Of a stretch of DNA of 64,000 nucleotides, positions 1 through 12,125 are shown piece by piece. Source of the stretch: Margaritispora aquatica (Eukaryota > Ascomycota > Leotiomycetes > Helotiales > Discinellaceae). A model generated the notes under the pieces. It worked only from the letters and a program-made list of their open reading frames with translations. It did no database searches and was not told where the DNA came from. Within the stretch, counting starts at the first letter, position 1; every line of letters begins with the position of its first letter. A program made the translations under genes and the position numbers. The stretch covers positions 560,411-624,410 of the forward strand of contig VJWN01000008.1 of the NCBI GenBank assembly GCA_007644065.1. The letters are read 5' to 3'.

Positions 1-1061
1 AAATTGGCTCGAGTAAGGACTAAAGTATGCCTTCTCCACAACAGCACTAGCAGGTGAATTATCTTCGTTACCCCATGCATTCGCAAACGGCCTTTGACTT
101 TGCGGACTGTCAAAGAAGGGAGCTTCGCGCTGTTGAGGCGTGCTCACAGCAGCATTGTGATGGGTTTGCCACTCGTAGCCATTAGCTCTTGCTTTCTCGG
201 CCAGAACTCGCCGGCGACGACGTTTGCCGCAAGATACGATAATGAAACCCGACACCATCAGTGCAAAAACAAGCCCTCCTGCGGCAATGCCAAGCTTGTC
301 CCCAATTGATAGACCTCCAGCGCTAGGCGTGTATGAAGAGATCGGTGTGGCAGAGGGTGTGGTGATGTTTACTCGGGTGGAGGAGAAGACTGAGCCTTGA
401 AGCGAAAGAGTCCCGCCAGCTACTGGTTGTTGCTCACAAGCGGCTTGAAGAACAGTGACAACTGGCATTTCTGGTCAGCAAAAAGATCTTATGTCTGTCT
501 TAGACAAACTTACAGTTCATGAGATAGCGCTCATCGCTCATTTCTGCCAAACATGTTGTACATTTTGGGACAGTCACACTAGGGAGAAGTGGACAAAAGG
601 AGTATGAGGATGCATTTGGGGACAGAGAGCTGTACTCGAAGCCACTCTGTAATGTTCCGCAAGAAAAACTATCAACACATTCGAATCAATACATGCCGGG
701 TATCCGAATCAAGTGGTATTTACCTCGTCAAGCAAGGAGTGCTCACAGCTCGTGTATTGTTCTCCCAGCCGAACAAACACCAGGATAGAGCGTATCGCAG
801 ATTGTATATTCCCCAGTGCAAATCCGGTACCTTCGTTTGTGGATCGAAGTATGTACTACTCAACTGGCAAGATATGCATGCCTTGAAGGCTGGGCCATAT
901 GTCGATGTAGCATAACCGGAATCAGCGCAAGTGATTTCAGCACCGCTGGTACTGTCCAAAGTATTTCCACAGAGTTGAGCGCATGGTGATGTCGGGACCA
1001 CAAGCAGAGCTTGTGCGACCGCGATCAGGGCGAAGACGATCGATATCGTGTAGGTAAACAT
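1..1061 (-). CDS. Cys-rich secreted/single-pass membrane protein, 3' end cut by window
   Basis: Exons on the minus strand: 1061-724, 668-514 and 461 to beyond the left edge; the phases join cleanly (gtaaat/gatag and gtaagt/gccag introns). ATG at 1061 is preferred over an in-frame TTG six bases upstream. The N-terminus (MRMFTYTISIVFALIAVAQA) is a signal peptide. It is followed by an ectodomain with many cysteines (for example CAQLCG, CISCQL, PKCTTC) and a Ser/Thr-rich stalk. A hydrophobic helix (LGIAAGGLVFALMVSGFIIV) and a basic stop-transfer run CGKRRRRR follow, then a cytoplasmic tail that runs off the window. The layout matches a common family of fungal plasma-membrane proteins of unknown role, possibly sensors or wall-anchored proteins. 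I infer topology only; no enzymatic motif is visible. The next gene on this strand is 3 kb away. Confidence 0.72.
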
Positions 1062-4000
1062 CCTCAAAACTTCCGGCTTGTTTGTCTCGATTGAATATGT
1101 CGTCTGCTAAGCCTCGTGTCGCGTGATAAGCAATATCCTCCTACAGGGACATGTCGTTGTTGCCCTCAACCAAAGACTCCAGACTTTCCAACGCAACAGC
1201 TTTCACAGGACCGGGTTATAGGTGTGTTCTTATGGGCAAGTCATTCCTGATGTTAGTGATCCTGCAAGCGGTGCTAGGTGAAGTCCGAAAAGCTGGGAAG
1301 GGCGCCACTCATATTAGAAGCTAACATGGTCAATGGTCGTCGGTTCACCTGCACTCTTCCTCCGACAGACGATGCAAATTGACGAATGGCTGGAGTGAGA
1401 GTGCGACTTGTTCTTGTGTGGAGGATTGGTGAATGGACCCATGCATTTCTCAAGGTAAGTATCACACCCCTATTGGGATCTAGCAAGGTTTGCTGAAGCC
1501 TGAAGGAAAGCCGTGCAGTCCAATGATTGGCGATCTTAGTGCTTGGTATTGTTTGTGGCTCGGACTGCGAAGTGTCCTGACGAATGATATGCCATACATG
1601 GAGTCATTATGCATCTCTTTTCAGTCTTCCATTTCATCCATTTGCCGAAAATATAATGCATGATTGGGGGCGCCGTAATCTTTCTGATTTTCCCCCAGCC
1701 AGCGTGATGTGATGTGATGTGATGAGATGAGATGAGATGGGTGGAAAAGGGACGAGAGTTTAGAACCTCATCCAAACACATCCAATATCTTTCTGTCGTG
1801 GCTTTACCACTAGAGATATTGGACACGCCTCATTCTCCGTTTCTGTGTCTTATTCCTGTTCCACTCTGTGTCTCCTCGTACGGTAGAATGTGTACGTCGT
1901 TCGTCGTCATCAAGTCATCAAGTCATCACCAACGGTATCGGTGAGAACATGCAAGAAACTCCGGGGCGGGGAAAGATGTTGGTGATCCCTCATCCCTCCA
2001 TGACCTTGAGGGAAAAAGACGAGATCTCTCGACCACGATTGGTTTCGGTGCGGGCCGTTGTCACTTCGTCCACCATCAAGCGACCACTTCAAAATGGCCC
2101 CCGCATGGACCCCACCAGCCCCCCAAAAGATAAAGAACAGTGGAAGCATGGTCAAGCGAAGAGAATATCTTGCGTGCATGTTCGAATTCATCACAAACCG
2201 GCACATCTTGGGATACAGATTGAAGTATCAAAAGAGCGTCAAACAAAAGGGATGAAGAGCAATTCACGGTGTTTCAAGCCTCTCTTCTTCCCCGAGTTTG
2301 TGTTGCTGGTTTCACCGCTGGGCTATGGAGAGAGAGAGGAGGGTGCTTGAGCTTTTCATCCCCGCATGTAGTCCAATCATCGCTTCTCTTCCCTGCGATG
2401 CTTTTCACGGCGCCTAAGGCGACGTGCAACAAAAGCTTCGATCACGTTATACAACTGGATAGAGGAATGAGTTCTGTGTGCTTCGATGCAGAGATGGGGG
2501 GATGGAGAGGGGGTGCCTCTCCTCCTGCTTCCACGCTTGCATACCTCAGTGACGATAGTAATCGAATCATAGTTCAATAATACAAGTAACGAGCGATCGT
2601 GCTGGCCTCGCATTGGGTTCGAATGTGTCGTGGCGACCCACAGCGTCTGAAAATCCTACTGGTGAGTGAGTGCCGGACGGTACAAGACTCCTTCTTGATG
2701 GTCTGGATTCGTCGACATCTGCAAGGAACGAGTGAGGATGCGTCGTTACCCTAGGGTGGTTCAAGATCGAAGGAGGGAGTACTGCAAGAGGGAGTTGAGC
2801 TGAGACAAAACTCTTCCTCTGTTTTGAAATGTGATATTGCTTCACCTGCCCGCGCGACTAGCATTCGATATAAGGAAAATATTGATTTTTCAAATATGTC
2901 TAGAACATAAATTTGCTAAAGAGGAGAGACATTCAGTGTCACTTTCGTTCTTCTTCTGATGGTGAAGAGTCTTAGTCGAACCAACGGAAAGGTCTGAGTT
3001 AGGTGATCAATCAATATCACGTGAATTTGTTCATCCAATAAGGTACTATGATATCCGTGAGGAAATAATATGCCGTCCCAATATTATCACGCAACTGGTC
3101 AAATTCAAGGGAGAATGAACCATAAAACGTACAAACTCAGTTATATACCTCGATACCTACCTACCTTATCTATATAAGGTAGGAGAGCTCAAGACCTGAC
3201 TCGAGACACAAGTACACGTGACACTATCCTGAGTAAGATACCTTAAGGTAAGGTAATAATAGAAGGCAACTTAAGGCACCTCGTGTGAAAGGGTTGGAAC
3301 TCGGGCCGAGTTCAAGACATCCATACCTGCCGAACTTGCTTTTTGCAAAGCACAACCAAGGATTCTCATCCCAATTCCCGATACTCTGGCACCGCCGAGT
3401 AATAAAATAACAACACGGACACCGTCACCAATGAAATTGCGTCAATGCAAAAGTCCCAAGTCTCGTGAGCTAGATTTGATAGGACAGACGAGGGCAACGA
3501 AGCTGCAGTACTGCAGCACTGGACTGAAGGATATATGGAATCCAACAACGCTAGTGATATTGGGTATTGATATCAAGCCACCAACAACAATAATACAACA
3601 CGGAAAAATTGGTATCTGAGCTGAGCGTTGAGTACTGAGCATTGAGCATTGAGCGAGCCACGTATAGCCGAGATAAAGTAACTGGAAAGAGGGGTCCAGC
3701 GCGAGAGACCAGAAATTGAAAGCTAATTTCATGTAAGAGAGAGAGCGTTGGAAGGTCTAAATTTGACATGAGATTTTCTCCTGTTGCCAGCTATCTAGGT
3801 ATCACCCGTATCGACCAAGAAATCAACCCACATCCCCACCCCCACCACCCCGTGCCAATGATTCCAGCCAGAAACCTAAACGACCAAGGAGAACAGGTAG
3901 GAAAGTCGTGATTTCGCCAAAAACATGCTGATGGAAAAATAAACATCTGGTATATTATCTGTACAAAGAGTACGCTTAGTACTCGTGGGTCCCATTATTC

Positions 4001-4153
4001 ATCCACTGGGAACGATCGAGAGATCAAGTCCATCATCAGTGATATATTCCTTATTCCCAAACTCCTCGCTGCAATTGTGATGCGCTCAGATACGCTCAAT
4101 ATCAGCATAATGCAAATGCACTTGTGAAAATGCCGCCCCATATTTTGACTTAT
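1062..4153. other. 3.1-kb intergenic region, no supported gene
   Basis: I see no convincing gene here. Reading frames up to 160 codons (1868-2350, plus strand) lack recognisable domains, good starts or splice partners. The stretch holds a GATGT/GAGAT simple repeat near 1706-1740 and an AT-rich part from about 2860 to 3650 with short palindromes. Confidence 0.6.
3160..3183. repeat. Short inverted repeat (10-bp arms, 4-bp loop)
   Basis: CCTACCTTAT and ATAAGGTAGG are perfect reverse complements separated by CTAT. The AAGGTA motif recurs at about 3240-3256. It lies in AT-rich noncoding DNA. Role unknown; it could be a small hairpin or the trace of a decayed mobile element. Confidence 0.6.
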
Positions 4154-6206
4154 CTACCATATCATGCTCCTGGGTCGAGGTAAGATATGCTGGCTTCGTG
4201 GTCCAAATCCCGTCCAGTTTTGCTGGTACGAGTCAGATGCAGCAGACGCAGAATGCGGGGGAGAAACGACAAGCTGTCCTGAGCGGGCAGACGGTGGTCG
4301 AGTGATCTGTGGCTCCTGTGCAAGATCATGCGAGATCAGGGCCGGCTCCAGGTAGACTGGTTCGCGTGTCCTGCTTGCGTTTCTGGATTTTGGAGAAGGT
4401 GGACGAGCACACACCGGTGATTCAGGCCTCCCAGGATGAAATCTGTTTTGTATGCTTGATTGGAGAACATTGCAATGCACGTCAATCACTTCGTCGTCAT
4501 CTGTTTCTGTGTCATAAACATCAACCTCTGCATCAGCAAGAGATGTGGGGGAATTGTCGAGTTTAGGGAGCTGATCTTTTGTTGGAGGTGGAGGTGGTGG
4601 TGCTGGTCGCTGCTGGTTAAATCCTACGCTGCCTTTCGAGGGTGGTGATGATTGCTCTGAAGCAGGAATGCTTGATTTGAGAGTTTCTCGTTGAATGGCA
4701 TCCTCTTTTCTTCCGTCTCTTGGAACAAAGTAGACATTAGGAGTTTTGGCATCAACGGGTGAAAGGGGTGTCATAATGTCATCCATCGTAATATCCAGAG
4801 GAAGAGTCATTGCATCAGGCGTTCGTGGACCTCCAATACTTCCGTTGGTTGTCGTCGTCGAGATGCTTAAATTGGATTTTGCTGACTTGTCTGAGATTGT
4901 CGAACTCGTTCTTGGCGGATTGGAGCCAGCTGAATCTCTCTTAGATAAAATAGATTCTCTTTTAGATGATGATGGCTCGGAAATCAATTTTGCCTGAGGA
5001 GGTTTAGTTGTGTCAACAACCAGTAGTTCTCTTTCTCCCCGACCGAGAATGCCATAAACCTTGACTTCTCCAGCCTGAATCCCGAGGACTGCACTGGTCC
5101 CAGCGTAGACCGCTTCTTCTTCTACTCCACAACGATTTGCCAGCACCACGATAATCTCTCCTTCTGTCTCAGCACGAATCACCGGTTCTAGGCGTGCGAG
5201 CCAGTATGATAATGTATCCATGTCAGGTTCCTTAGGAGCACGACTGTATGATCGAGCATTTTCTCGGGTGAGCCAGGCCATAGAAAGAATGACCAGATTG
5301 GCCTGTCTATGGAGAATGTGGTAGGCGAATTCCCAGGCACTCCAGGGCGCTTCAAATTTGTATGGGCTATCTATTGTTAGTTCTCTGGTTGGACTGATGT
5401 CTAGAAAAGTACTCACTTCAGGTCCATGCCTATAAAGTTCGGATTAGCGAGCGTTCAAACCCAGAGCATCAAAGCACTCACGCTCAAATGATTTAGTCGG
5501 CCACTTACATATCCCCATCGCGGTGTTTCCAAGCCCTTCAATCTCTCCATCATAGAATCCATCTGGGCCCTCCAATGCCCACGTCTCATCCGTGTAGTAT
5601 AGAAAGGACTTTCGATAGTTCGCTATCGTTTCGCCCTCCTTGTTGACAGTGATTGCGGAATTGTAGTATTCTGGCGATGCGGGCCATCTTGGAGTAATGT
5701 CAACCTTCTCGGGATAGCCAGCAGTAACGACACATTCATATTTCAGCGCAGTCGTCCTTGCCCAGAGCGAAGTGATGCCAGCAGTAGTTGGCTCGAGGTA
5801 GGGACTGATATGCTGGAGAGACTTGAAATTATATCCTGTCGATTGTTAGTTTAGTTGTGAAGCTTGGTCGCATGCGACAAGTCTTGCTGTCTCGAGTAGA
5901 ACACATGGAACGACATTTCTGCTGTAGAAAGACTATACACACCAGAAAACGCCAATTCAGGTAAAACTAAGAGATCTAAGTCTTGGGGGTTGGCTTTGCT
6001 TAGTACAGCATCCGCGCGATTTAAATTGTTATCGATATCCCCAACTTGCGGAGCGAACTGTTTGACTGTCAGCGAGGCACTAACAGCGCATTGCTCGTCG
6101 ACCCCAGATCTATCAAATGCTTAAAGGTAGCGAGCGACAGCAGACAATTTGTGCACATCGAGAGATTCCAGGTTGATAAACGTACCTGTAGACATGCGAT
6201 CCTCAT
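4154..6206 (-). CDS. Nta1-type protein N-terminal amidase (nitrilase superfamily), copy A
   Basis: Exons 6206-6186, 6057-5943, 5835-5509, 5429-5417 and 5366-4154 give 562 residues. The first ~270 residues form a carbon-nitrogen hydrolase domain starting MRIACLQFAPQVGDIDNNLN. The family triad is visible: Glu41 in LVLPELAFSG, Lys121 in ANYRKSFLYYTDE and Cys155 in MGICMDLNPYKFEAPW. Nta1 enzymes deamidate N-terminal Asn and Gln to Asp and Glu, which feeds proteins into the Arg/N-degron pathway. Other motifs such as LANRCG and YAGTSAVLGI also fit. The last ~280 residues are a Ser/Pro-rich, probably disordered tail absent from compact nitrilases, ending RPRSMIW. Cys155 is split between exon 3 and a 13-nt microexon. 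A close paralogue follows at 8083-9761. Assignment to the family is firm; substrate is inferred. Confidence 0.88.
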
Positions 6207-8082
6207 CGTGACAGCGTTTGATCATAAACTATGACGAGACATACAGCGAAAGTAATAAACAAGACGACGGACAGCTGTTGAAGAGGAATGAAAGTGGCTC
6301 GGTAAGGAAAGAAAATAAGGCTGGGAATCTAGAGACGGATTTAGATGCAACGACAGCGCAGTGCTGACCTTATGGGACAAGAGACGGAGTACTGGTGTTG
6401 GAAATGTTGGCTTTCACACTTATTCGGTATGGGCCGATCGCGTGCGGCACAAATGACTTGGGGTAAGACATGCACCAGAGCAAACAGCATATGAGAGATG
6501 CTAGGTGATTGGCGTTATTGAGAGTGTTTGCATGCGGAGTGAGGAAGGGAGATATGTCGTGGTGGTTGTTGCTGTTGGGCGCTTACAGGCTTCGCAAACT
6601 GCGATGATTTGCTCCATTGACTCTGGCGATGACCCCGCTGCTCGTTACTGGCTGTGGGGCTGGTTAAGGTAACTCGAGCCTAGCCTACCCGGAAGTTATC
6701 CACTATACCGAATTGGTTTTGTCGGCGGTAATTCGTTTCAGCCCTCAATATGCATAAAGATTCTGACGAATTACCAGCATTCAAATGGCGGTGAAAGTGG
6801 GTTTACCTATTCCATGCTCTGCCCACACTACATTCGTATTGCACTATTGGGATCCCAAGAAACTGCCATCACTTGCAGCTCCAGCCAGCGACTGTTTATC
6901 CCAAAGCACACATGAACCCATCTCTGAGTGCGCTTCAGCGTCAATGTCACTTAATGGCCGTGATGGAAGACGGTATTGTTTCGAATGCTTCTTTGGAAGA
7001 ACCCTCATCTCATTCGCTATAAGCACGATATGCTTCATATGCGCAAGTGACAAGATGTGATATCGCGCTTCACACATTGCCCGCGTGTATAGACCAAGGA
7101 GAACAGGCTCTTGAATTGCGAACATGAGTTCACACGCAAGATATCCACCGATTAGATGACACGGCCATAATCATTGGATATTATCTCGTCCGTATGGATA
7201 TGAGGACCTCACGGCAAACACCAACAGGTAATGAGATCATACAGTCGAGAAGACCATGTTCCACCTCAGGTATTGCTGTTTTGACGATGTCCAGTTGCAT
7301 GGCTACGCTCCAAACCGTCGTGGTTAGATGCCCGACCTATTTCGTATGCTAACGTATCCCGTATACTTTGTACGCCTTGCAAGTCGGACGAAGCGCTGCA
7401 TGCGGGCACAACAACTCACAAATCCAATCCAGACGATCCTGTAGGTAGCACACCATCGATCCCGAGCAATGACTTCGGCATGGTCATACCGGTCCGACCG
7501 TCTCCAGAGGTCTTTTCTCTAGAATACTTCGGTTCGGGGGTAGAGATTGGAAGCGCTTGTTCGAAGTTGGAGATAGGCTGTCCCAGTGGTCTGGGTAGAC
7601 GCTCATGCATGATGCACACAAGAGACCACAATTGTCGCCCGCCTCAGACTTAAAGTATCTCGTGCTCGATCGCATAGGGCTACCAACTAACAACCTGATC
7701 TTGGTGGCTCAAAGACGTGTCTTAGTGTGGAGCAAGCACTCCTTCCTAAGCATGATCACATCCAGGAACCGAAGCATCATCGTTTCCACGGGCTTGGCCT
7801 CGTCATTTGGGTACAAAATTGGGCTTGAAACAACACGCCAAGATCAGAAGATCTTCGAGCTAAAATTTGTAGTCCTGTCCGCCCCTAAACTTGAATTGTT
7901 CACCGTTTACTTCTTTCTCCCTCTTCCTCTGGAGCTATCTTCGTCTCACCACCTCATCTGGCGTGACTCTCTTACGCGATCTGAGTTCTGTATCTTCATA
8001 TCTGCTAGTATTTAACTAGTAATCGTTTAGTGCCGGGAACAAGTCCGCAATGGTTGCATAAATTATTTACAAAGTTCCAAAA
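6207..8082. other. Intergenic region between the two amidase paralogues
   Basis: Contains the 5' flank of copy A and a duplicated relic (6918-7175, separate entry). The remainder has only short reading frames (for example 7605-8015, plus) without recognisable domains. I see no other gene. Confidence 0.55.
6918..7175. repeat. Relic of duplicated upstream sequence, copy 1
   Basis: About 210 bp (6918-7127), plus a weaker tail to about 7175, resemble 11292-11575 in the same orientation. Shared blocks include TTCGAATGCTT, TGTATAGACCA and GACAAGATGTGAT. Most differences are transitions. On the minus strand copy 1 is open (MFAIQEPVLLGLYTRAM...), but a one-base indel changes the frame relative to copy 2, so at least one copy is degenerate. 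Each copy lies upstream of one amidase gene, which suggests it was part of the duplicated unit. I cannot name the original protein. Confidence 0.7.
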
Positions 8083-9761
8083 TCACCAAGCAGTGCTGAT
8101 TGGGCGAGTTTTAATATGTCGACTCCGAGGACCAAGTGGATTTCTTGTGAAAGAAGATTCAAATTTGTTCGGGGCTCCTGGCGAAGACGTGGGACGCTTA
8201 TTCTTATCCTGAACAAGGTCCTTACTTGGTTCAAGTATTTGATTGAAAATATTCTCGGACGTTTGTTGAATTTTGTGGCTCGCATTTCTCAATTTGGGCG
8301 ATGATGGCCTTTGAAATGTTGGCGAAGTAGAAGAGAAGGGATGTGTGAGCCTAACAATTGACTGCAATGAAGGTTCAACCTTGAGACTAGCTCGTCCAAA
8401 GTATGCTTGCGGGAGTCTGGAGTCGGTTGCTGAGACCGGAGACACACATTCAAATTCCGCCTCTGGTGAATATGTAGCCTCACTATGATTATCCGAGTCA
8501 TAGTCGTAATCGTAGTCGAGTCTTTCATGTGTAGCATCAGTCATGATGTCTTCGGCTGGTTTTGCAGAGGCTGCAGAATACCGTTGCGACACAAGCTTGG
8601 CTTGTGAGCGTGTGTTGGTATCAACAACAAGTAGCTCCTTCTCTCCTCGGCCGAGGATACCGTAAACTCTGACTTCACCAGCATTGATCCCCAACACAGC
8701 ACTTGTGCCAGCGTAGATCACACCGCCTTCTTCGGTACCACATCGATTGGCAAACACGACGATGATTTCGCCTTGAGCTTCCGCGCGTATAATTGGCTCC
8801 AGTCGAGCTAACCAGTAGGCGAGAGTTTCCATATCTGGATCTCTAGGCCTTGAGCTGAATACTCCGATGTCCTCACGTGTAAGCCTATTTCAGAACGTTA
8901 ATCCATTAATTCCTGCGTTGAAAAAGAAGGTCAAGACTCTCTTTGAGTCTTGGCAGCTCGATATCTTAGACAGGTTGACAGGACTTACCAGGCCATTGAC
9001 AAAATTACTAGATTGGCTTCAACGTGCAAAACATGGTGAGCAAACTCCCACGCAGTCCATGGCGACGCAAACCTATATGGGCTGAAACGGTTAGAACAGT
9101 TCAGTGGAGAAGGAGATGCAGTGTTTACTTCAAGTCCATGCCTGCAATAGTATATTAGCACCTCGCTTTCTTCAGCATTGACCTTGCACGCTCCACTTAC
9201 AGATTCCCATTGCAACATTCCCCAAGCCTTCGATGGTACTAGCGTGGAAGCCTTGTCCTTCTTGAGCCCATGTCTCATCCGTATAGTAAAGAAACGACTT
9301 CCGATAATTGGCAAGAGTTTCTCCATCTGCACTGACTGTGATCGCAGAGTTATAGTACTCTGGTAAGGTGCCTTCCACAATCTCAGGATATCCAGCGGTG
9401 ACAATGCAGTTGTACTTCAGTGCCGTGGTTCGCGCCCATAGAGCTGTAATCCCGGAAGATGTCGGCTCGAGGAATGGGCCGATGTGTTCCAAGGACTGAA
9501 AGTTGTATCCTGATTCAATCAGCTAGGGGTTTCAACACATTTCAAGGCTGGCTTGCCTGAGAACGCGAGCTCTGGCAGGACTAACAAGTCTAGGTCCTTG
9601 GGGTCTGCTTTTCTGAGGACAGAATCGGCACGATTGAGGTTATTGTCGACATCCCCCACCTATTGACGTTAGTAGATGTACAATCTTGTGTTTCTCATCT
9701 TGTGTAGAGATATGAGAAATTGACAAACCTGAGGCGAAAATTGGAGACAGGCGATTCTCAT
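8083..9761 (-). CDS. Nta1-type protein N-terminal amidase (nitrilase superfamily), copy B
   Basis: Exons 9761-9729, 9659-9557, 9509-9201, 9141-9129, 9081-8989 and 8884-8083 give 450 residues. The catalytic half closely follows copy A and keeps Glu41 (LVLPELAFSG), Lys116 (ANYRKSFLYYTDE) and Cys149 (MGIC, split by an intron). It therefore looks active. Differences are a shorter loop before PEYYNSAIT, an additional intron after VILSMAW, and a shorter, diverged Ser/Tyr/Asp-rich C-terminal tail. Intron 2 appears to use a GC donor (CAG/GCAAGC), since GT is absent at the position where copy A has GTGTGT. The 13-nt fourth exon is the same size and place as in copy A. The gene arose by tandem duplication. 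Whether both copies are expressed cannot be judged here. Confidence 0.85.
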
Positions 9762-11291
9762 CTTTACAGTTTGATGATGAATTTGGATTGAATATCTGTA
9801 TTGTTTTGAAGTGAAGTGGATTGATGATGTTTGACAGACTTTTAGCAAGCGAGGTTCGAGACCGGAGGTGTGGGAACGAGTGACTTTATGGTAGTCTCAT
9901 TTGTGAAGCCGAATTGCTCATAGTCTGGGAAGCTGCCAGTGAAAACCCGGTAAGAGCGAGCATTCTAGCAAGATTGTATGATTATCTGTTTGTTGGTTCC
10001 ATCCCCTTTTAGATGCTGCAGAACGTTGAAGTGGTCGCACTGGGTACCGCACAAACAGCACCTTAACTCCAAGCGAACACCTGATTGCATCGCATTCTTG
10101 CCTGTCTTCATGCGCTTCAATGCCGGCTAAGTAGAAAACTGCGTTGTATTGGCTTAATCCATACAGAGGTGTGTATGGTAAGCAATGTCACTGGCTATGT
10201 ATCCTGGGGTGGTGTGTACAAAGAGTACATGAATGTCTGCGAACTGCTGCAGCGCATCTAGTCTAGGCCAGCATGAGCGAAGTACTGGAGCGCTTAGGTA
10301 CAAAAACACCATATCATGATACTGCGCAAGATATTCTATTCGCTCGTTGTCCTTCTATCTTGCATTCGCTCATGGGTATTTTTCAGGGAAGACATCAAAT
10401 GCAACCTGGTAGTTGCATTGATAATGCGGGCCAGCCCGTTTCGGCAGCGGGGAGATCGTACCCGGATGATTGGGGTCCGTGACACAGCGTGGGGTCGAGA
10501 GTTTTTGGGGGCGAACAATCTGGATTCTGGACTGGGAGGGTTGCAAAACACGCGCCGTTCCGTAGATAGTGTGGTCAGAAGCACTGATTTCCATGGTTGT
10601 TATCGTTGTTCTTTGGACCAATATGGCATGGCGTTTTTTTTCTTCAGCGGAACATCGATTAGAGGTATCCGAACTACCTCTAGGTGTACCTCGATTGGTC
10701 CAAGACTTCAGAATCGCGCGTTTGAGTTCTTTGCCGCTGCATGTTGGCGCGGAGGGGATGTGAAGTCAAGAAAATATACAGAATTTTAGTGGAAGTGTGG
10801 ATGAAAGACTCATGTTAGAATGTGTGGTTTTGGAAGCTGCTTTGGATGAGCAATTCGAATTTTCGAAGTGAATTCTATGATATCAAGAGGTGCTTTAGAT
10901 AAGTGACTCGGATTTCCAAGTTTCACAATTGAAATGCTTGTTCTCCAGAGGACCGAAGAAATTTTAACGTTTAGATAAGACCATTGACTCGTGTCTTGTC
11001 AAGTGGTGAAGTTGAATTTGGTGTGTCTCTTGACTTCGCTTCGCTTGCTCGGTGGAATTTAATTCCGCCAGGTCCTATAATCACCTCTGCTCAAACTCTT
11101 TTATATGCCGCCCTGCGTATATTAACACAATTGCATTCAATTGAGGGAGTGTGTGCAACTATCTGAATACACAGGTGTTTCTTAGCCATATTCCTCTCGC
11201 GCGCTTGCTTGCTAATCATCGGCACTTCTGCATCAAACACAATCTTACCACACCAAGTGACCATCAAAGTGCAAAGTGAATTTGAAGTTCT

Positions 11292-11575
11292 CCATCTCTA
11301 AGTGTGCTTCAGCGTTAATATCACCCAATGGCCATAACAGAAGACATTATTGCTTCGAATGCTTTCTCTAGAAGAACTTTCACCTCATTCGCTGTTAGTC
11401 CAATATGTTTTATATGTGCAAGCGACAAGATGTGATCTTGCACTTCACACACTGCATGCGTGTATAGACCACGGAGAGCAGGCTCTAGAATTGCGAACAT
11501 CTGCCTTGGTGTGAAGATCTACGAGGTTGGTCACGGGCAAGAAATCCACCGAATAGACGCCACACACATAATCAA
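11292..11575. repeat. Relic of duplicated upstream sequence, copy 2
   Basis: Partner of 6918-7175. On the minus strand this copy reads MFAILEPALRGLYTHAV and then a plausible helical stretch ANEVKVLLEKAFEAIMSSV before a TGA. Copy 1 reads a different frame after the shared ANEVRVL-like block. A consensus-like acceptor (AAGGCAG) precedes the ATG, so this may be the last exon of a lost gene. No family recognised. Confidence 0.65.
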
Positions 11576-11869
11576 GTTGTGCTGATGGGACGAGATAGGG
11601 AGGCGTTCATGTGTTGATAAGAAACCTGGGCGGTACTGTTGGGGATGCTTGTATATAATCTTGTGTTGATGATTGTGGTTTGGAAGGACTGGTGAAGTGT
11701 TAACGCACAATCTGGCTAGCGAGGGCCAGGAATAGATGGGAGGAACAGTCCCTTGATAGATTGATATTAACAGTTTACAGATTACATTGGAGAGAGATTC
11801 ATATGAGTTCTCCCTGTGATTTTGTCTATTCGACTTTCTACGAAGCACATGATTTAAAATCCATAGTTA

Positions 11870-12110
11870 CGGTGTAAAGCTCAATACAGAACCACCACAT
11901 GTTACCGGAGTAGAATTTCTCGGTATACTTGGACATACCTGTCAATTTTCCCTCTCGAAATAGATAGTTGTATAAAGCTCTACAAAGAACCGCTATATGA
12001 AGCTACAGTGGATTTAATATACCCCGTCGATGTTCCATCTTGAAGTAGGTAGATATATACAGCTGAGCGTAGAGCCACACCGTGAAGCTGCAGATTGTAA
12101 ATTCAGTCTA
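11870..12110. repeat. Degenerate minisatellite, left array
   Basis: Two to three imperfect units of about 85-110 bp. Recurring blocks are TATAAAGCTC, a GAGCCAC or GAACCGC box, GAAGCTACAGTGGA or GAAGCTGCAG, and TCTTGAAGTAGGTAG. Related units lie at 12868-12967 and 14331-14520 in the same orientation and at about 16490-16740 inverted. Confidence 0.65.
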
Positions 12111-12125
12111 ATAGTATGCACTTTA

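Larger units (their letters stand above)
9762..12125. other. 2.4-kb gap with duplicated relic and minisatellite, no supported gene
   Basis: Upstream of amidase copy B. Frames at 10273-10789 (plus) and 11531-11848 (minus) have no recognisable features. The region holds relic copy 2 (11292-11575) and the left minisatellite array (about 11870-12110). Confidence 0.5.

Noticed and set aside
1868..2350. 160-codon plus-strand frame
   Set aside because: No recognised domain, low-complexity start derived from a GATG repeat, and no splice partners; overlapping frames on the other strand are equally long.
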